DNA of 31,065 nt from positions 1 to 31,065 of IMG/VR virus record IMGVR_UViG_3300045999_003076; one strand, written 5' to 3'. The position numbers were made by a program, and so were the translations under genes. Source of the DNA: a virus. The notes under the pieces are model-generated. The model was not told the origin of the DNA, did not search any database, and saw only the letters and a program-made list of their open reading frames with translations. Of this stretch, positions 7,021 through 12,567 are shown piece by piece; within the stretch, counting starts at the first letter, position 1, and every line of letters begins with the position of its first letter.

Positions 7021-7052
7021 GGTTCGGAGTTAAGATGCCCGAACCTTGCATC
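7021..7052 (-). promoter_or_regulatory. H-type pseudoknot in the leader of the SSB-like gene
   Basis: Leftward RNA: stem 1 GATGC (7052-7048) with GCATC (7038-7034); stem 2 GGTTCGG (7045-7039) with CCGAACC (7027-7021). The order is S1, 2-nt loop (AA), S2, no gap, S1', 6-nt loop (TTAACT), S2', the geometry of a classic H-type pseudoknot. It ends 18 nt before the ATG at 7002, in reach of the initiating ribosome. The pairings are exact; in vivo folding is inferred. Confidence 0.65.
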
Positions 7053-7068
7053 GGTTAATTATGAAATG

Positions 7069-7076
7069 TAAATATA
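7069..7076 (-). promoter_or_regulatory. Possible promoter before the SSB-like gene
   Basis: Leftward TATATTTA (7076-7069) matches TAnnTTTG except for the final base and lies in the 79-bp gap upstream of the pseudoknot. No convincing -33 element is visible, so the gene may rely mainly on the promoter at 7633-7626. Confidence 0.3.
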
Positions 7077-7081
7077 GTAAT

Positions 7082-7525
7082 TTAAAATGATATAGCCAAA
7101 CTACTTTTGCGAGGAGTTGTACTAACTTTTGGCACCTGTACTCCTGCCGCATCGTATATTTCGTTTTGCGATTTCAAAGCTAATTTAAGAAGTTCCTCAC
7201 GTTCTTTTAACTCTCTGTTTATGTCGCTCCAAACTTCGCAATCTTTGTAGTTAATTGTTTCGCCACCGCTTCTAAATGTGCCTTTAAGTCCAAACGCTTC
7301 AAAGTTCTCTTGAGGCAATACTTTTAAAAGTTCGGCGTTAATCACTTCTAACGCTTCGCCCATTCTTTTGGCTTGCGCTAGTAGTTCAAATTTGTCTGTT
7401 TCTCCAGCATCTAACAAATCTTTGATAAATGTTTGTGCCGAGAACTGAATCTCTTTTTTGTTTGGCAGGAAATTTTGTGTTTGAATTTCTTGTTGTCGCA
7501 TTAAACTAAATAAATCTTTGCTCAT
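7082..7525 (-). CDS. Conserved phage protein of the replication block, 147 aa
   Basis: Function not recognised. It is mostly helical: an N-terminal segment, a helix TDKFELLAQAKRMGEALEVI, a short loop with GLKGTFRSGGETINYKDC, then a long helix around SDINRELKEREELLKLALKS and a Pro-rich end (VQVPKVSTTPRK). The end EIYDAAGVQVPKV, after a long helix, resembles small proteins found beside SSB or recombination genes in Bacteroidota phages. It is the first gene after the promoter at 7633-7626 and has a long structured leader (7542-7616), so it shares the leader-type control of its two neighbours. Confidence 0.7.
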   Translation of the reverse strand: MSKDLFSLMRQQEIQTQNFLPNKKEIQFSAQTFIKDLLDAGETDKFELLAQAKRMGEALEVINAELLKVLPQENFEAFGLKGTFRSGGETINYKDCEVWSDINRELKEREELLKLALKSQNEIYDAAGVQVPKVSTTPRKSSLAISF

Positions 7526-7541
7526 AATGTTTAAGTAAAAA

Positions 7542-7616
7542 ATCCTAACTTAAATCCTACTGGTCAGAGTAGGCAAAATTAGGATCGATTATAGTTTTCT
7601 CTCAATCTCTGACCAG
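7542..7616 (-). promoter_or_regulatory. Structured leader of the 147-aa gene (pseudoknot or switch)
   Basis: Leftward RNA: CTGGTCAGAG (7616-7607) is the exact complement of CTCTGACCAG (7569-7560). That second segment is the loop of a hairpin with inner stem CCTA (7573-7570)/TAGG (7559-7556) and outer stem ATCCTAA (7585-7579)/TTAGGAT (7548-7542). The 10-bp helix and the hairpin compete for, or share, the loop, so this is a pseudoknot or a two-state switch. The structure ends 16 nt before the ATG, the same distance as in the primase leader. Confidence 0.6.
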
Positions 7617-7625
7617 ATTGTTTTG

Positions 7626-7633
7626 CAAATATA
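7626..7633 (-). promoter_or_regulatory. Host-type promoter for the 147-aa/SSB operon
   Basis: Leftward TATATTTG (7633-7626) is an exact -7 consensus. The predicted start lies near 7622, about 7 nt before the first strand of the leader structure. The -33 region is only T-rich, with no clear TTG. Confidence 0.55.
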
Positions 7634-7645
7634 AAAACTTTTTTT

Positions 7646-7852
7646 TTATAAATAACTTTTTGCGGTATAATTTAATTTACTTTCAACTAAAATGCACTCG
7701 TCATTCTCCTGCCACTCGTCTAAAATTCTGTTAATTTTTTTGGAACTAATAGCCATTCTATTGATGAATGTTTGTCGCCCGAAGTACTCGAACCTAAACC
7801 ATAACTCGATAATGGTTATTTTGAATCTGCTGTAATCTTTTCTTCTGTCCAT
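7646..7852 (-). CDS. Small helical protein, possible HTH, 68 aa
   Basis: Segments FKITIIELWFRFEYF, then FINRMAISSKKINRILDEWQ and a short beta-like end (ECILVESKLNY) are compatible with a helix-turn-helix with a wing, but the match is too weak to name a family. The start shares one base with the preceding stop (TAATG). It is the last gene of the early leftward block. Confidence 0.6.
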   Translation of the reverse strand: MDRRKDYSRFKITIIELWFRFEYFGRQTFINRMAISSKKINRILDEWQENDECILVESKLNYTAKSYL

Positions 7853-7986
7853 TATTCCCAGTTCTCATTAAATTCTTGTATAATCTCTTTTGGAAAAAAT
7901 AAGATGAAAACTATAAATATAACCATCATTAAAATATATCCAGCTAATAAGCTACAAAGCACTATATTATCTTCTATAAAATCCAT
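7852..7986 (-). CDS. Small membrane protein, 44 aa
   Basis: One strong transmembrane helix, CSLLAGYILMMVIFIVFILFF (residues about 11-31), with an acidic N-terminus (MDFIEDN) and an acidic C-terminus (EIIQEFNENWE). No family recognised. It overlaps the end of the 81-aa gene by 20 bp and its stop overlaps the next start (TAATG). A role at the host inner membrane, for example in exclusion or early takeover, is possible but unproven. Confidence 0.6.
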   Translation of the reverse strand: MDFIEDNIVLCSLLAGYILMMVIFIVFILFFPKEIIQEFNENWE

Positions 7987-8212
7987 TTGTCAAGTTGTTT
8001 AGTTGTTCAATAGGGTTCTGAAAAGCCTCGTCAAAAACTTTTGTAGCCTCATCAAGTTGAGGGAAGTTTAATACCTCCGCATCTTGCACCTCCCACTCGT
8101 TAATAAGTGCTTGCATTAATTCTCTAGCTTGTTGTAGTTCGTTTCTTAAACGCTCGTTTTCTGCTCTTACTGCGCTTAATTGTTGCGCTTGAAATCTGAT
8201 TAAATCTTCCAT
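7967..8212 (-). CDS. Coiled-coil hypothetical protein, 81 aa
   Basis: The N-terminal half is a heptad-patterned coiled coil (LIRFQAQQLSAVRAENERLR, then NELQQARELMQAL), followed by an acidic linker and a helix ATKVFDEAFQNPIEQL. It probably oligomerises. Not assigned to a family. It starts on the last base of the upstream stop (TAATG). Confidence 0.65.
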   Translation of the reverse strand: MEDLIRFQAQQLSAVRAENERLRNELQQARELMQALINEWEVQDAEVLNFPQLDEATKVFDEAFQNPIEQLNNLTNGFYRR

Positions 8213-8460
8213 TATTCTACGTCTTTTAAAAGGTTTGATATTATTGTTGCTAATCCGTTATTGTCGTACATTCCATCCGCTAGAAATTTAATCTCTTTAA
8301 TGTAAACCTCTAAGGTAATTGCTTTTTTCATCCACTCCATTTTTTCGTTAAAGAGTTTGTCGGCTAGTTGCTCGTATCCGTTTGGATCGTTGTTCTCAAC
8401 TTGGTTCGCTGGGTGTAGTGAGTTTCCAACTCCTATCACATCGTTGTCGTAATTGCTCAT
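8212..8460 (-). CDS. Hypothetical protein, 82 aa
   Basis: An N-terminal polar stretch (SNYDNDVIGVGNSLHPANQ) is followed by helices (YEQLADKLFNEKMEWMKKAI and LEVYIKEIKFLADGMYDNNG). Not recognised. Joined to both neighbours by one-base TAATG overlaps, so it belongs to the same early transcript. Confidence 0.6.
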   Translation of the reverse strand: MSNYDNDVIGVGNSLHPANQVENNDPNGYEQLADKLFNEKMEWMKKAITLEVYIKEIKFLADGMYDNNGLATIISNLLKDVE

Positions 8461-8549
8461 TAGTATCTAAATATTATTTGAGTTAGAAACCATACTGCTG
8501 CGCCAAACGCAATTAAATACTGCCAATCGTTTTTTTGAAATCTGTTCAT
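8460..8549 (-). CDS. Small membrane peptide, 29 aa
   Basis: Frame MNRFQKNDWQYLIAFGAAVW, ending FLTQIIFRY: a basic N-terminus followed by a single hydrophobic segment (YLIAFGAAVWFLTQIIF). It is supported mainly by the TAATG overlap with the next gene at 8460. Function unknown; one of several single-pass peptides in this phage. Confidence 0.5.
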   Translation of the reverse strand: MNRFQKNDWQYLIAFGAAVWFLTQIIFRY

Positions 8550-8563
8550 AATGTTTGTTTGTG

Positions 8564-8734
8564 TTAAATAGTTATAAATTGTTTTTCTCGGTTAAAATTT
8601 TGCATAAATACTAAATTAGAACAAAAGTATATTGTATCTCTATTTCCGTTCATGTCTTTTTTACCGCTAGTAATACCGTATTGTTTTGAACCTATTTTTA
8701 GAGCTTCTTTTTTTGTAATAATTACGTTCAACAT
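8564..8734 (-). CDS. Hypothetical protein, 56 aa
   Basis: The ATG at 8734 (MLNVIITKKEALKIG) is preferred: an alternative TTG at 8764 lies inside the -7 promoter element and could not be transcribed. The protein is small and basic, with an apparent alpha-beta layout (KKEALKIGSKQYGITSG, then RDTIYFCSNLVFMQNF). No family recognised. It is the first gene of the early leftward operon. Confidence 0.6.
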   Translation of the reverse strand: MLNVIITKKEALKIGSKQYGITSGKKDMNGNRDTIYFCSNLVFMQNFNREKQFITI

Positions 8735-8761
8735 AATTTTATTATTTAAAGTTTGATGAGG

Positions 8762-8769
8762 CAAATATA
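8762..8769 (-). promoter_or_regulatory. Host-type promoter, leftward early operon
   Basis: TATATTTG read leftward (8769-8762) is an exact -7 consensus, about 27 nt before the ATG at 8734. It is one half of a divergent promoter region with the rightward element at 8817-8824. Confidence 0.6.
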
Positions 8770-8816
8770 GAATCTAAATTGGAATAAAAAAATTTTTTTA
8801 TATAAAAGTTTATTTG

Positions 8817-8824
8817 TAGGTTTG
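8817..8824 (+). promoter_or_regulatory. Host-type promoter, rightward operon
   Basis: TAGGTTTG matches TAnnTTTG and ends 4 nt before the ATG at 8829, so the message would be leaderless or nearly so. No clear -33 TTG is visible at the usual distance. Confidence 0.45.
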
Positions 8825-8828
8825 CGAA

Positions 8829-9035
8829 ATGAAAATATCCCACATTAATACAATCCAAAATCCTAAATTTATTATAGTGAGGCAATATAATAATTCTATT
8901 GTAACTTTACCGAGCAATTTTAAAGTAAGGGAAGAAAATGCGATAGGTTGTTGGCGTGTGCGAATGATCGATAAAATACCTACTGAATATAAACAACAAA
9001 ATCAAATACAATGGGAAGAAAAGCAAAAGGAATAG
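8829..9035 (+). CDS. Hypothetical protein, 68 aa (only rightward operon)
   Basis: Beta-rich and basic (KFIIVRQYNNSIVTLPSNFKV, then CWRVRMIDKIP) with a Gln/Glu-rich tail. Not recognised. It is the first gene of the only rightward transcription unit in the genome, next to a divergent promoter region, a position often taken by very early or regulatory phage genes. The rightward frame is open for its full length, starts just after a -7 element and overlaps the following gene, which supports it over a chance frame. Confidence 0.6.
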   Translation: MKISHINTIQNPKFIIVRQYNNSIVTLPSNFKVREENAIGCWRVRMIDKIPTEYKQQNQIQWEEKQKE

Positions 9036-9157
9036 AAAAAAGAGAACCTTATAACGGTAAACTAGAAAAGTATAAGATTGAAGTTATTGGAGGCACAAAG
9101 GAATGCAATCGATTAGCTTACGAATATTTAACTAAAAGATACAATGAAACAAGATAA
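9011..9157 (+). CDS. Small basic protein, 48 aa
   Basis: Frame starting MGRKAKGIEKREPYNGKLEK, then IEVIGGTKECNRLAYEYLTK. Strongly basic N-terminus and a C-terminal helix; may bind nucleic acid. It overlaps the end of the 68-aa gene by 25 bp and the start of the 27-aa gene by 14 bp. No family recognised. Confidence 0.5.
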   Translation: MGRKAKGIEKREPYNGKLEKYKIEVIGGTKECNRLAYEYLTKRYNETR

Positions 9158-9227
9158 TGAGGATGTTGTCATTTTAATAGTTATGCTTTTAGTATCTATA
9201 ATTTACGGAGTTTTGTGTTGTTGGTAA
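9144..9227 (+). CDS. Small membrane peptide, 27 aa
   Basis: Frame with an acidic N-terminus (MKQDNEDV), one hydrophobic helix (VILIVMLLVSIIYGVL) and a final CCW. Single-pass peptides of this kind are found in early phage regions; the function is unknown. It overlaps the preceding gene by 14 bp, and a terminator follows 51 bp later. Confidence 0.45.
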   Translation: MKQDNEDVVILIVMLLVSIIYGVLCCW

Positions 9228-9277
9228 ATAAATAATTTATACATTTGCCTTTCATAATGTTTTGGTTTGATAATTAG

Positions 9278-9305
9278 AAAAGCCGCTATTAATCTAGCGG
9301 CTTTT
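9278..9305. terminator. Bidirectional terminator between converging operons
   Basis: AAAAGCCGCTA (9278-9288) and TAGCGGCTTTT (9295-9305) form an 11-bp perfect stem with a 6-nt loop, followed by T-rich tracts in both directions (CTTTTTTAT rightward, TTTTCTAATTA leftward). It ends the rightward operon and the leftward lysis unit; the stop codon of the 39-aa leftward gene lies in its loop. Confidence 0.9.
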
Positions 9306-9408
9306 TTATATCATCCTCAATCGGTGGTATTCCTTTCCATTTGTTGACTGGTATTTGGATTCGCACCCAGTCTTTGCCCTCTTTAATCCACTTGTACTCT
9401 GGAATCAT
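9289..9408 (-). CDS. Small hypothetical protein, 39 aa
   Basis: Frame MIPEYKWIKEGKDWVRIQIP, ending PIEDDIKKPLD. The core KDWVRIQIP resembles TDWVRVRIK in the 68-aa gene at 30669, and the two share the 12-base string TCGCACCCAGTC on the plus strand. Its ATG overlaps the spanin stop (ATGA), and its TAA is in the loop of the terminator. Function unknown. Confidence 0.55.
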   Translation of the reverse strand: MIPEYKWIKEGKDWVRIQIPVNKWKGIPPIEDDIKKPLD

Positions 9409-9908
9409 AACAAAGGGAATTTAAGATAACCTTTATATCTGCGGTATGCTAAATAAATAGCTAATATTATAAGTAGCCACAACCAATATAATTGCAAAAT
9501 AAATGTGCCCCAATTAAACTGCTCCTTATAAACTATCTTTGTGCTTTCAACTTTATTGACTTCAATCTCGTTTGTGAGCGAATCAACTACGATTTTAGCG
9601 ACTGTTTTCTCGTTTACTACAATAGTATTGTCTTTTCTTTTTTTCTTTGTTAAACGTGCGTTTTTGTATTTAGTTACTTTGCCCTCGTTATTAATTATCT
9701 CGATTGGTTTAGTGCTATCAACTGCCTCGATAATTATTTCCTCACTCACAACATCGAATTTAATTGAAGTGCTATCTTTAGAAATAGAATCGGTTTTGAC
9801 TACTTGCGTGGCGGTTGCGGTGCTATCTGTTTTCTTTTCTTCTTTGTTTACTGTTTTAGCTCCGCAGCTAATAATAAGAAACGCAAGTAGTAAATATTTC
9901 ATTTTCAT
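9405..9908 (-). CDS. Putative unimolecular spanin (u-spanin), 167 aa
   Basis: Starts with a lipoprotein signal peptide (MKMKYLLLAFLIISC-GAK; the lipobox cysteine is C15) and ends with a transmembrane helix (FILQLYWLWLLIILAIYLAY, about residues 136-155) and a basic tail. Between them lies a charged, Ser/Thr-rich periplasmic stretch of about 115 residues. A lipid anchor in the outer membrane plus a C-terminal inner-membrane helix in one chain is the plan of a u-spanin (as in phage T1 gp11), which fuses the two membranes in the last step of lysis. It lies downstream of the endolysin and holin-like genes. An ordinary lipoprotein would not need the second anchor. Confidence 0.7.
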   Translation of the reverse strand: MKMKYLLLAFLIISCGAKTVNKEEKKTDSTATATQVVKTDSISKDSTSIKFDVVSEEIIIEAVDSTKPIEIINNEGKVTKYKNARLTKKKRKDNTIVVNEKTVAKIVVDSLTNEIEVNKVESTKIVYKEQFNWGTFILQLYWLWLLIILAIYLAYRRYKGYLKFPLL

Positions 9909-10024
9909 TTTAATTTAGTTTTAATTATTTTACGATATACCTCGTTTACGTTTTCTCTATTTTGACCTCTTTTGTAATAAAATTGCAAAACTCTTTTAAT
10001 CCTTTGGTAATGTGTTTGGCTCAT
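9905..10024 (-). CDS. Small basic protein, 39 aa
   Basis: Frame MSQTHYQRIKRVLQFYYKRG, then QNRENVNEVYRKIIKTKLK; strongly basic and helical. It starts one base after the metallophosphoesterase stop and its TGA overlaps the spanin ATG (ATGA). No family recognised. Confidence 0.55.
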   Translation of the reverse strand: MSQTHYQRIKRVLQFYYKRGQNRENVNEVYRKIIKTKLK

Positions 10025-10025
10025 A

Positions 10026-11177
10026 TTAAAATAAATGCGTTAATCTACTTGTTTGACCGTGTTCAAAATCGTGTATAAACCCCTCAACCGCTTTTGGAGA
10101 ATGTTGATAGCCATTACGATGATGCCAGCTATCTGTACCACTAGGAGAACGTAAAGCCTCAACACATACACTCATATAATCTTTGCTTATTTTATGATGG
10201 AAATGATGGATATAAAAATACCTATGCTTACTTTCGTGCCATTGCTTACTTTCGTGTGCCATTAATAAAGCCAAATCGCTTTCCTTTGCACCATCTCCGT
10301 GAGTAGTACCTATTAAATTGTTCCCATATTGGTAATATTTCCGATGTGAAATGCTACAATCAAAAGTAACATTTTTACAATCTTTAAAATGTGCCTCAAT
10401 AACTTGCGCCAAAAAGAATCCATTTGTATAATCGTGATTGCTAGGATTGAAAACAACGTGAACATCTGCAACCGACATCATAATTTCAATAATATCTACA
10501 TAAAGTTGTTTGGCAATTAAGAAATTCTCAAACCACATTCCATCGGTATCTTGTGGCGTTCCGCTTGTCGTTGTTCTTTTGGTATTATCTATGTGTAAAA
10601 TATCGTTTCCAATAACGAATAATATTTTATCTATGCTATCTGTTGGAAGTTCGCTTAATAGTCCGTTACAACCATCTAAAACACGTTTAACCGCTATTTG
10701 ATTGTTATAATCTTCTCCGCTTTCAAATGCGTTACATAGTTTTCCAATATGAATATCAGCTGGAGAAAATACAAATAGTCTTTTCTTTACATTTTTAGAA
10801 CGTTCAATCTTTGGGTATTTTGGTATGTAGTCTTTTAGGTTATCGATTAACTTTGTGCGTAGTTCTTGTAAGTCTTGCGTAACTTGCTCAACATAATTAG
10901 GGTTTTTTACAAATAAAGATGCCTCTTTATTCTTTACCCACATATGTTTAACGGTTGTATTGGCTATATCTAGACTATTTGTAGCGTTGTAAATACCCTC
11001 GTGATCGTCGCAAATTCTTTTAAGGTTGCGTTCTAAATATTTACTAAAAGATTTTTTATCTGCTTCATTTAGGTCATCATCAATTTTCCTTATAATCTCA
11101 ATCTTTTTTAAATCTCTATTTGAATTGTTTACTATTTCAAGTATGTTATTGTCATAGATACTCCATTTTGATAACAT
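10026..11177 (-). CDS. Calcineurin-like metallophosphoesterase, 383 aa
   Basis: The C-terminal two thirds carry the metal-binding motifs of this superfamily in order: SPADIHIGK (D141-x-H143), GNDILH (190-195), NPSNHDY (N247, H248, D249), THGDG (H293) and IHHFHHK (324-329). The N-terminal 130 residues are charged and helical and may bind DNA. Such enzymes cleave phosphodiester or phosphomonoester bonds with two metal ions; the substrate here is unknown. Many phages carry a related gene. It has its own host-type promoter (11205-11198) inside the lysis region, which suggests a time of expression separate from late genes. Confidence 0.85.
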   Translation of the reverse strand: MLSKWSIYDNNILEIVNNSNRDLKKIEIIRKIDDDLNEADKKSFSKYLERNLKRICDDHEGIYNATNSLDIANTTVKHMWVKNKEASLFVKNPNYVEQVTQDLQELRTKLIDNLKDYIPKYPKIERSKNVKKRLFVFSPADIHIGKLCNAFESGEDYNNQIAVKRVLDGCNGLLSELPTDSIDKILFVIGNDILHIDNTKRTTTSGTPQDTDGMWFENFLIAKQLYVDIIEIMMSVADVHVVFNPSNHDYTNGFFLAQVIEAHFKDCKNVTFDCSISHRKYYQYGNNLIGTTHGDGAKESDLALLMAHESKQWHESKHRYFYIHHFHHKISKDYMSVCVEALRSPSGTDSWHHRNGYQHSPKAVEGFIHDFEHGQTSRLTHLF

Positions 11178-11197
11178 AGTTTTCTTTTTTAGTTAAA

Positions 11198-11205
11198 CAA
11201 ATGTA
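11198..11205 (-). promoter_or_regulatory. Host-type promoter before the metallophosphoesterase
   Basis: Leftward TACATTTG (11205-11198) matches TAnnTTTG and lies about 20 nt before the ATG at 11177, just after the endolysin stop. No clear -33 TTG at the standard spacing. Confidence 0.5.
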
Positions 11206-11217
11206 GAATTTATAATT

Positions 11218-11664
11218 TTAAAAAGGATCTACAAATAATACGTTTATATTTTTCCTAGTTCGGAGCATTACATTGCCACCATTTGAATCGTTACCTACTG
11301 CCGTATTACCCTCAATCGCTTCAAATGTTTTATTTAATTCGATCCATCGCACAAATATGCCAGTATGGTCGTGTCTACCGTCTTTATTCCAATCAAAAAA
11401 AACAATATTCCCAGCAACTGGATTAGTTGTAATTCTATTTGTTTTACGATAATGAGCAACCGCTGTTTGACATCCAGCAAATCCTTTTTTAAAACCAATG
11501 TTGCCAAGAGGCGCACCCGCTTTATCATAACACCAACTTACAAACATACCGCACCACGCTACGCCATCAAATCCAAACCATTTGCCGTATTTTGTTTTAT
11601 TGCTATTTAAAGGTACTTCGCCTTGTCCTATTTCTTTTTGCGCTATTGCAACTACTTTGCTCAT
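11218..11664 (-). CDS. CHAP-domain endolysin, 148 aa
   Basis: Peptidoglycan-degrading lysis enzyme built of a single CHAP-type (NlpC/P60-like) cysteine peptidase domain. The nucleophile is C38 in VAWCGMFVSWCYDKAG, the histidine is H100 in DGRHDHTGIF, and the polar third residue is in EAIEGNT (E118 or N120). The domain fills the whole chain, with no separate wall-binding domain and no signal peptide, so export should need a holin. It follows the two membrane proteins of the lysis block, with a one-base TAATG overlap at 11664. Confidence 0.88.
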   Translation of the reverse strand: MSKVVAIAQKEIGQGEVPLNSNKTKYGKWFGFDGVAWCGMFVSWCYDKAGAPLGNIGFKKGFAGCQTAVAHYRKTNRITTNPVAGNIVFFDWNKDGRHDHTGIFVRWIELNKTFEAIEGNTAVGNDSNGGNVMLRTRKNINVLFVDPF

Positions 11665-12014
11665 TACTTTAATTTTTTGTAATTATCAAAATCAGTTTTT
11701 AAGCGATCATACAATCCTTTTAACTGCTCATAATCTTTAGCCAACTTTTGAGATTTTTGCAATTCTTTTGCGTGTAGCTTTTGAATATCGTTAAACTCTC
11801 TTTGTAAGGTAAGATTGTGTTTTTTCAAATCTGTAACTTCCTGCATTACTTCATTCATTCGAGATTGGTAAACAATTAAAAAATCATCGTACATCGTTTT
11901 CATCGTGCTAACCGCATCTTGTCTTTGCTTTGCTCTGCCTCCAAAAAACCACGCAACAGGTGCGCTTAATGCTGCTAAAATTGCCTCCCAATATTCACTA
12001 AAAAAATTTACCAT
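11664..12014 (-). CDS. Membrane-anchored coiled-coil protein of the lysis block, 116 aa
   Basis: N-terminal hydrophobic helix (AILAALSAPVAWFFGG, about residues 11-26) followed by a long charged coiled coil (from VTDLKKHNLTLQREF to the end). I chose the ATG at 12014 because it overlaps the stop of the preceding gene by 7 bp; an in-frame ATG at 12065 would add 17 residues inside that gene. The form, one N-terminal membrane segment and a coiled coil, resembles i-spanin or holin-accessory proteins, and it lies between a holin-like gene and the endolysin. A classical Rz-like role is possible but a u-spanin candidate is already present downstream. Confidence 0.65.
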   Translation of the reverse strand: MVNFFSEYWEAILAALSAPVAWFFGGRAKQRQDAVSTMKTMYDDFLIVYQSRMNEVMQEVTDLKKHNLTLQREFNDIQKLHAKELQKSQKLAKDYEQLKGLYDRLKTDFDNYKKLK

Positions 12015-12346
12015 AACAAATGTGTTAATATTACCCCTATAATTAAAAATATTTCGCCAACCCATAAATCCTTGTCGCTTTCAAATTTTTCTAATTCGCC
12101 AATAATTCTGCCGCTTTGTTGGAATGATTCAAAAGAAAATAAGAAAATAAACCCTATAAATGATGGAACAAAGATTTTAAAAGCTACCTCAGTTGCAACG
12201 TATGTATCGCTTATTGTTCCGCTAATTGCCCAATATAATAAACAACCCGCAATAAACGCTATTGGTGCGTGTAAATGCCATCGGTTAAGTATTATCATAT
12301 CTAAACTCTTTATATCCCTTAAAATAGACTTAAATATCTTTTTCAT
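12008..12346 (-). CDS. Putative holin, 112 aa with three membrane segments
   Basis: Hydrophobic segments at about residues 28-42 (PIAFIAGCLLYWAIS), 57-73 (KIFVPSFIGFIFLFSF) and 97-111 (GEIFLIIGVILTHLL), with a basic N-terminus (MKKIFKSILRDIK). Size, number of membrane segments and position just before the endolysin suggest a holin that forms inner-membrane holes to release the endolysin. No specific holin family is recognised. The ATG overlaps the stop of the 74-aa gene (ATGA). Confidence 0.6.
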   Translation of the reverse strand: MKKIFKSILRDIKSLDMIILNRWHLHAPIAFIAGCLLYWAISGTISDTYVATEVAFKIFVPSFIGFIFLFSFESFQQSGRIIGELEKFESDKDLWVGEIFLIIGVILTHLLW

Positions 12347-12567
12347 TTTAGTAAATTTAACAATTCGCTTTTTTCTTCTTCACTCATTACTTCAACTTGT
12401 TTAGTAACTAAATCGATAATAACCTCGTTTACTGTTAAAGTTGCGATTACTTCTTGTTCAATTTCTATTTCAAACTCTATTGTTTCAAATGAAAGTCCTT
12501 GTGGAATATCATTTAAGTTTAAAGTTTCAATACTTTGGTTTTCGATTGTGTATCTATATTTTATCAT
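12343..12567 (-). CDS. Small acidic protein, 74 aa
   Basis: Very acidic (EFEIEIEQEVIATLTVNEVI) and ends in a helix (SEEEKSELLNLLK). It sits directly after the fibre gene with ATGA overlaps on both sides, a place where small fibre-associated or chaperone-like proteins occur in related phages. No family recognised, so the role is open. Confidence 0.6.
   Translation of the reverse strand: MIKYRYTIENQSIETLNLNDIPQGLSFETIEFEIEIEQEVIATLTVNEVIIDLVTKQVEVMSEEEKSELLNLLK

Noticed and set aside
9541-9918. Hydrophobic 125-codon plus-strand frame opposite the spanin gene
   Set aside because: Apparent membrane segments arise from the complementary strand of charged codons; no promoter or overlap supports it.
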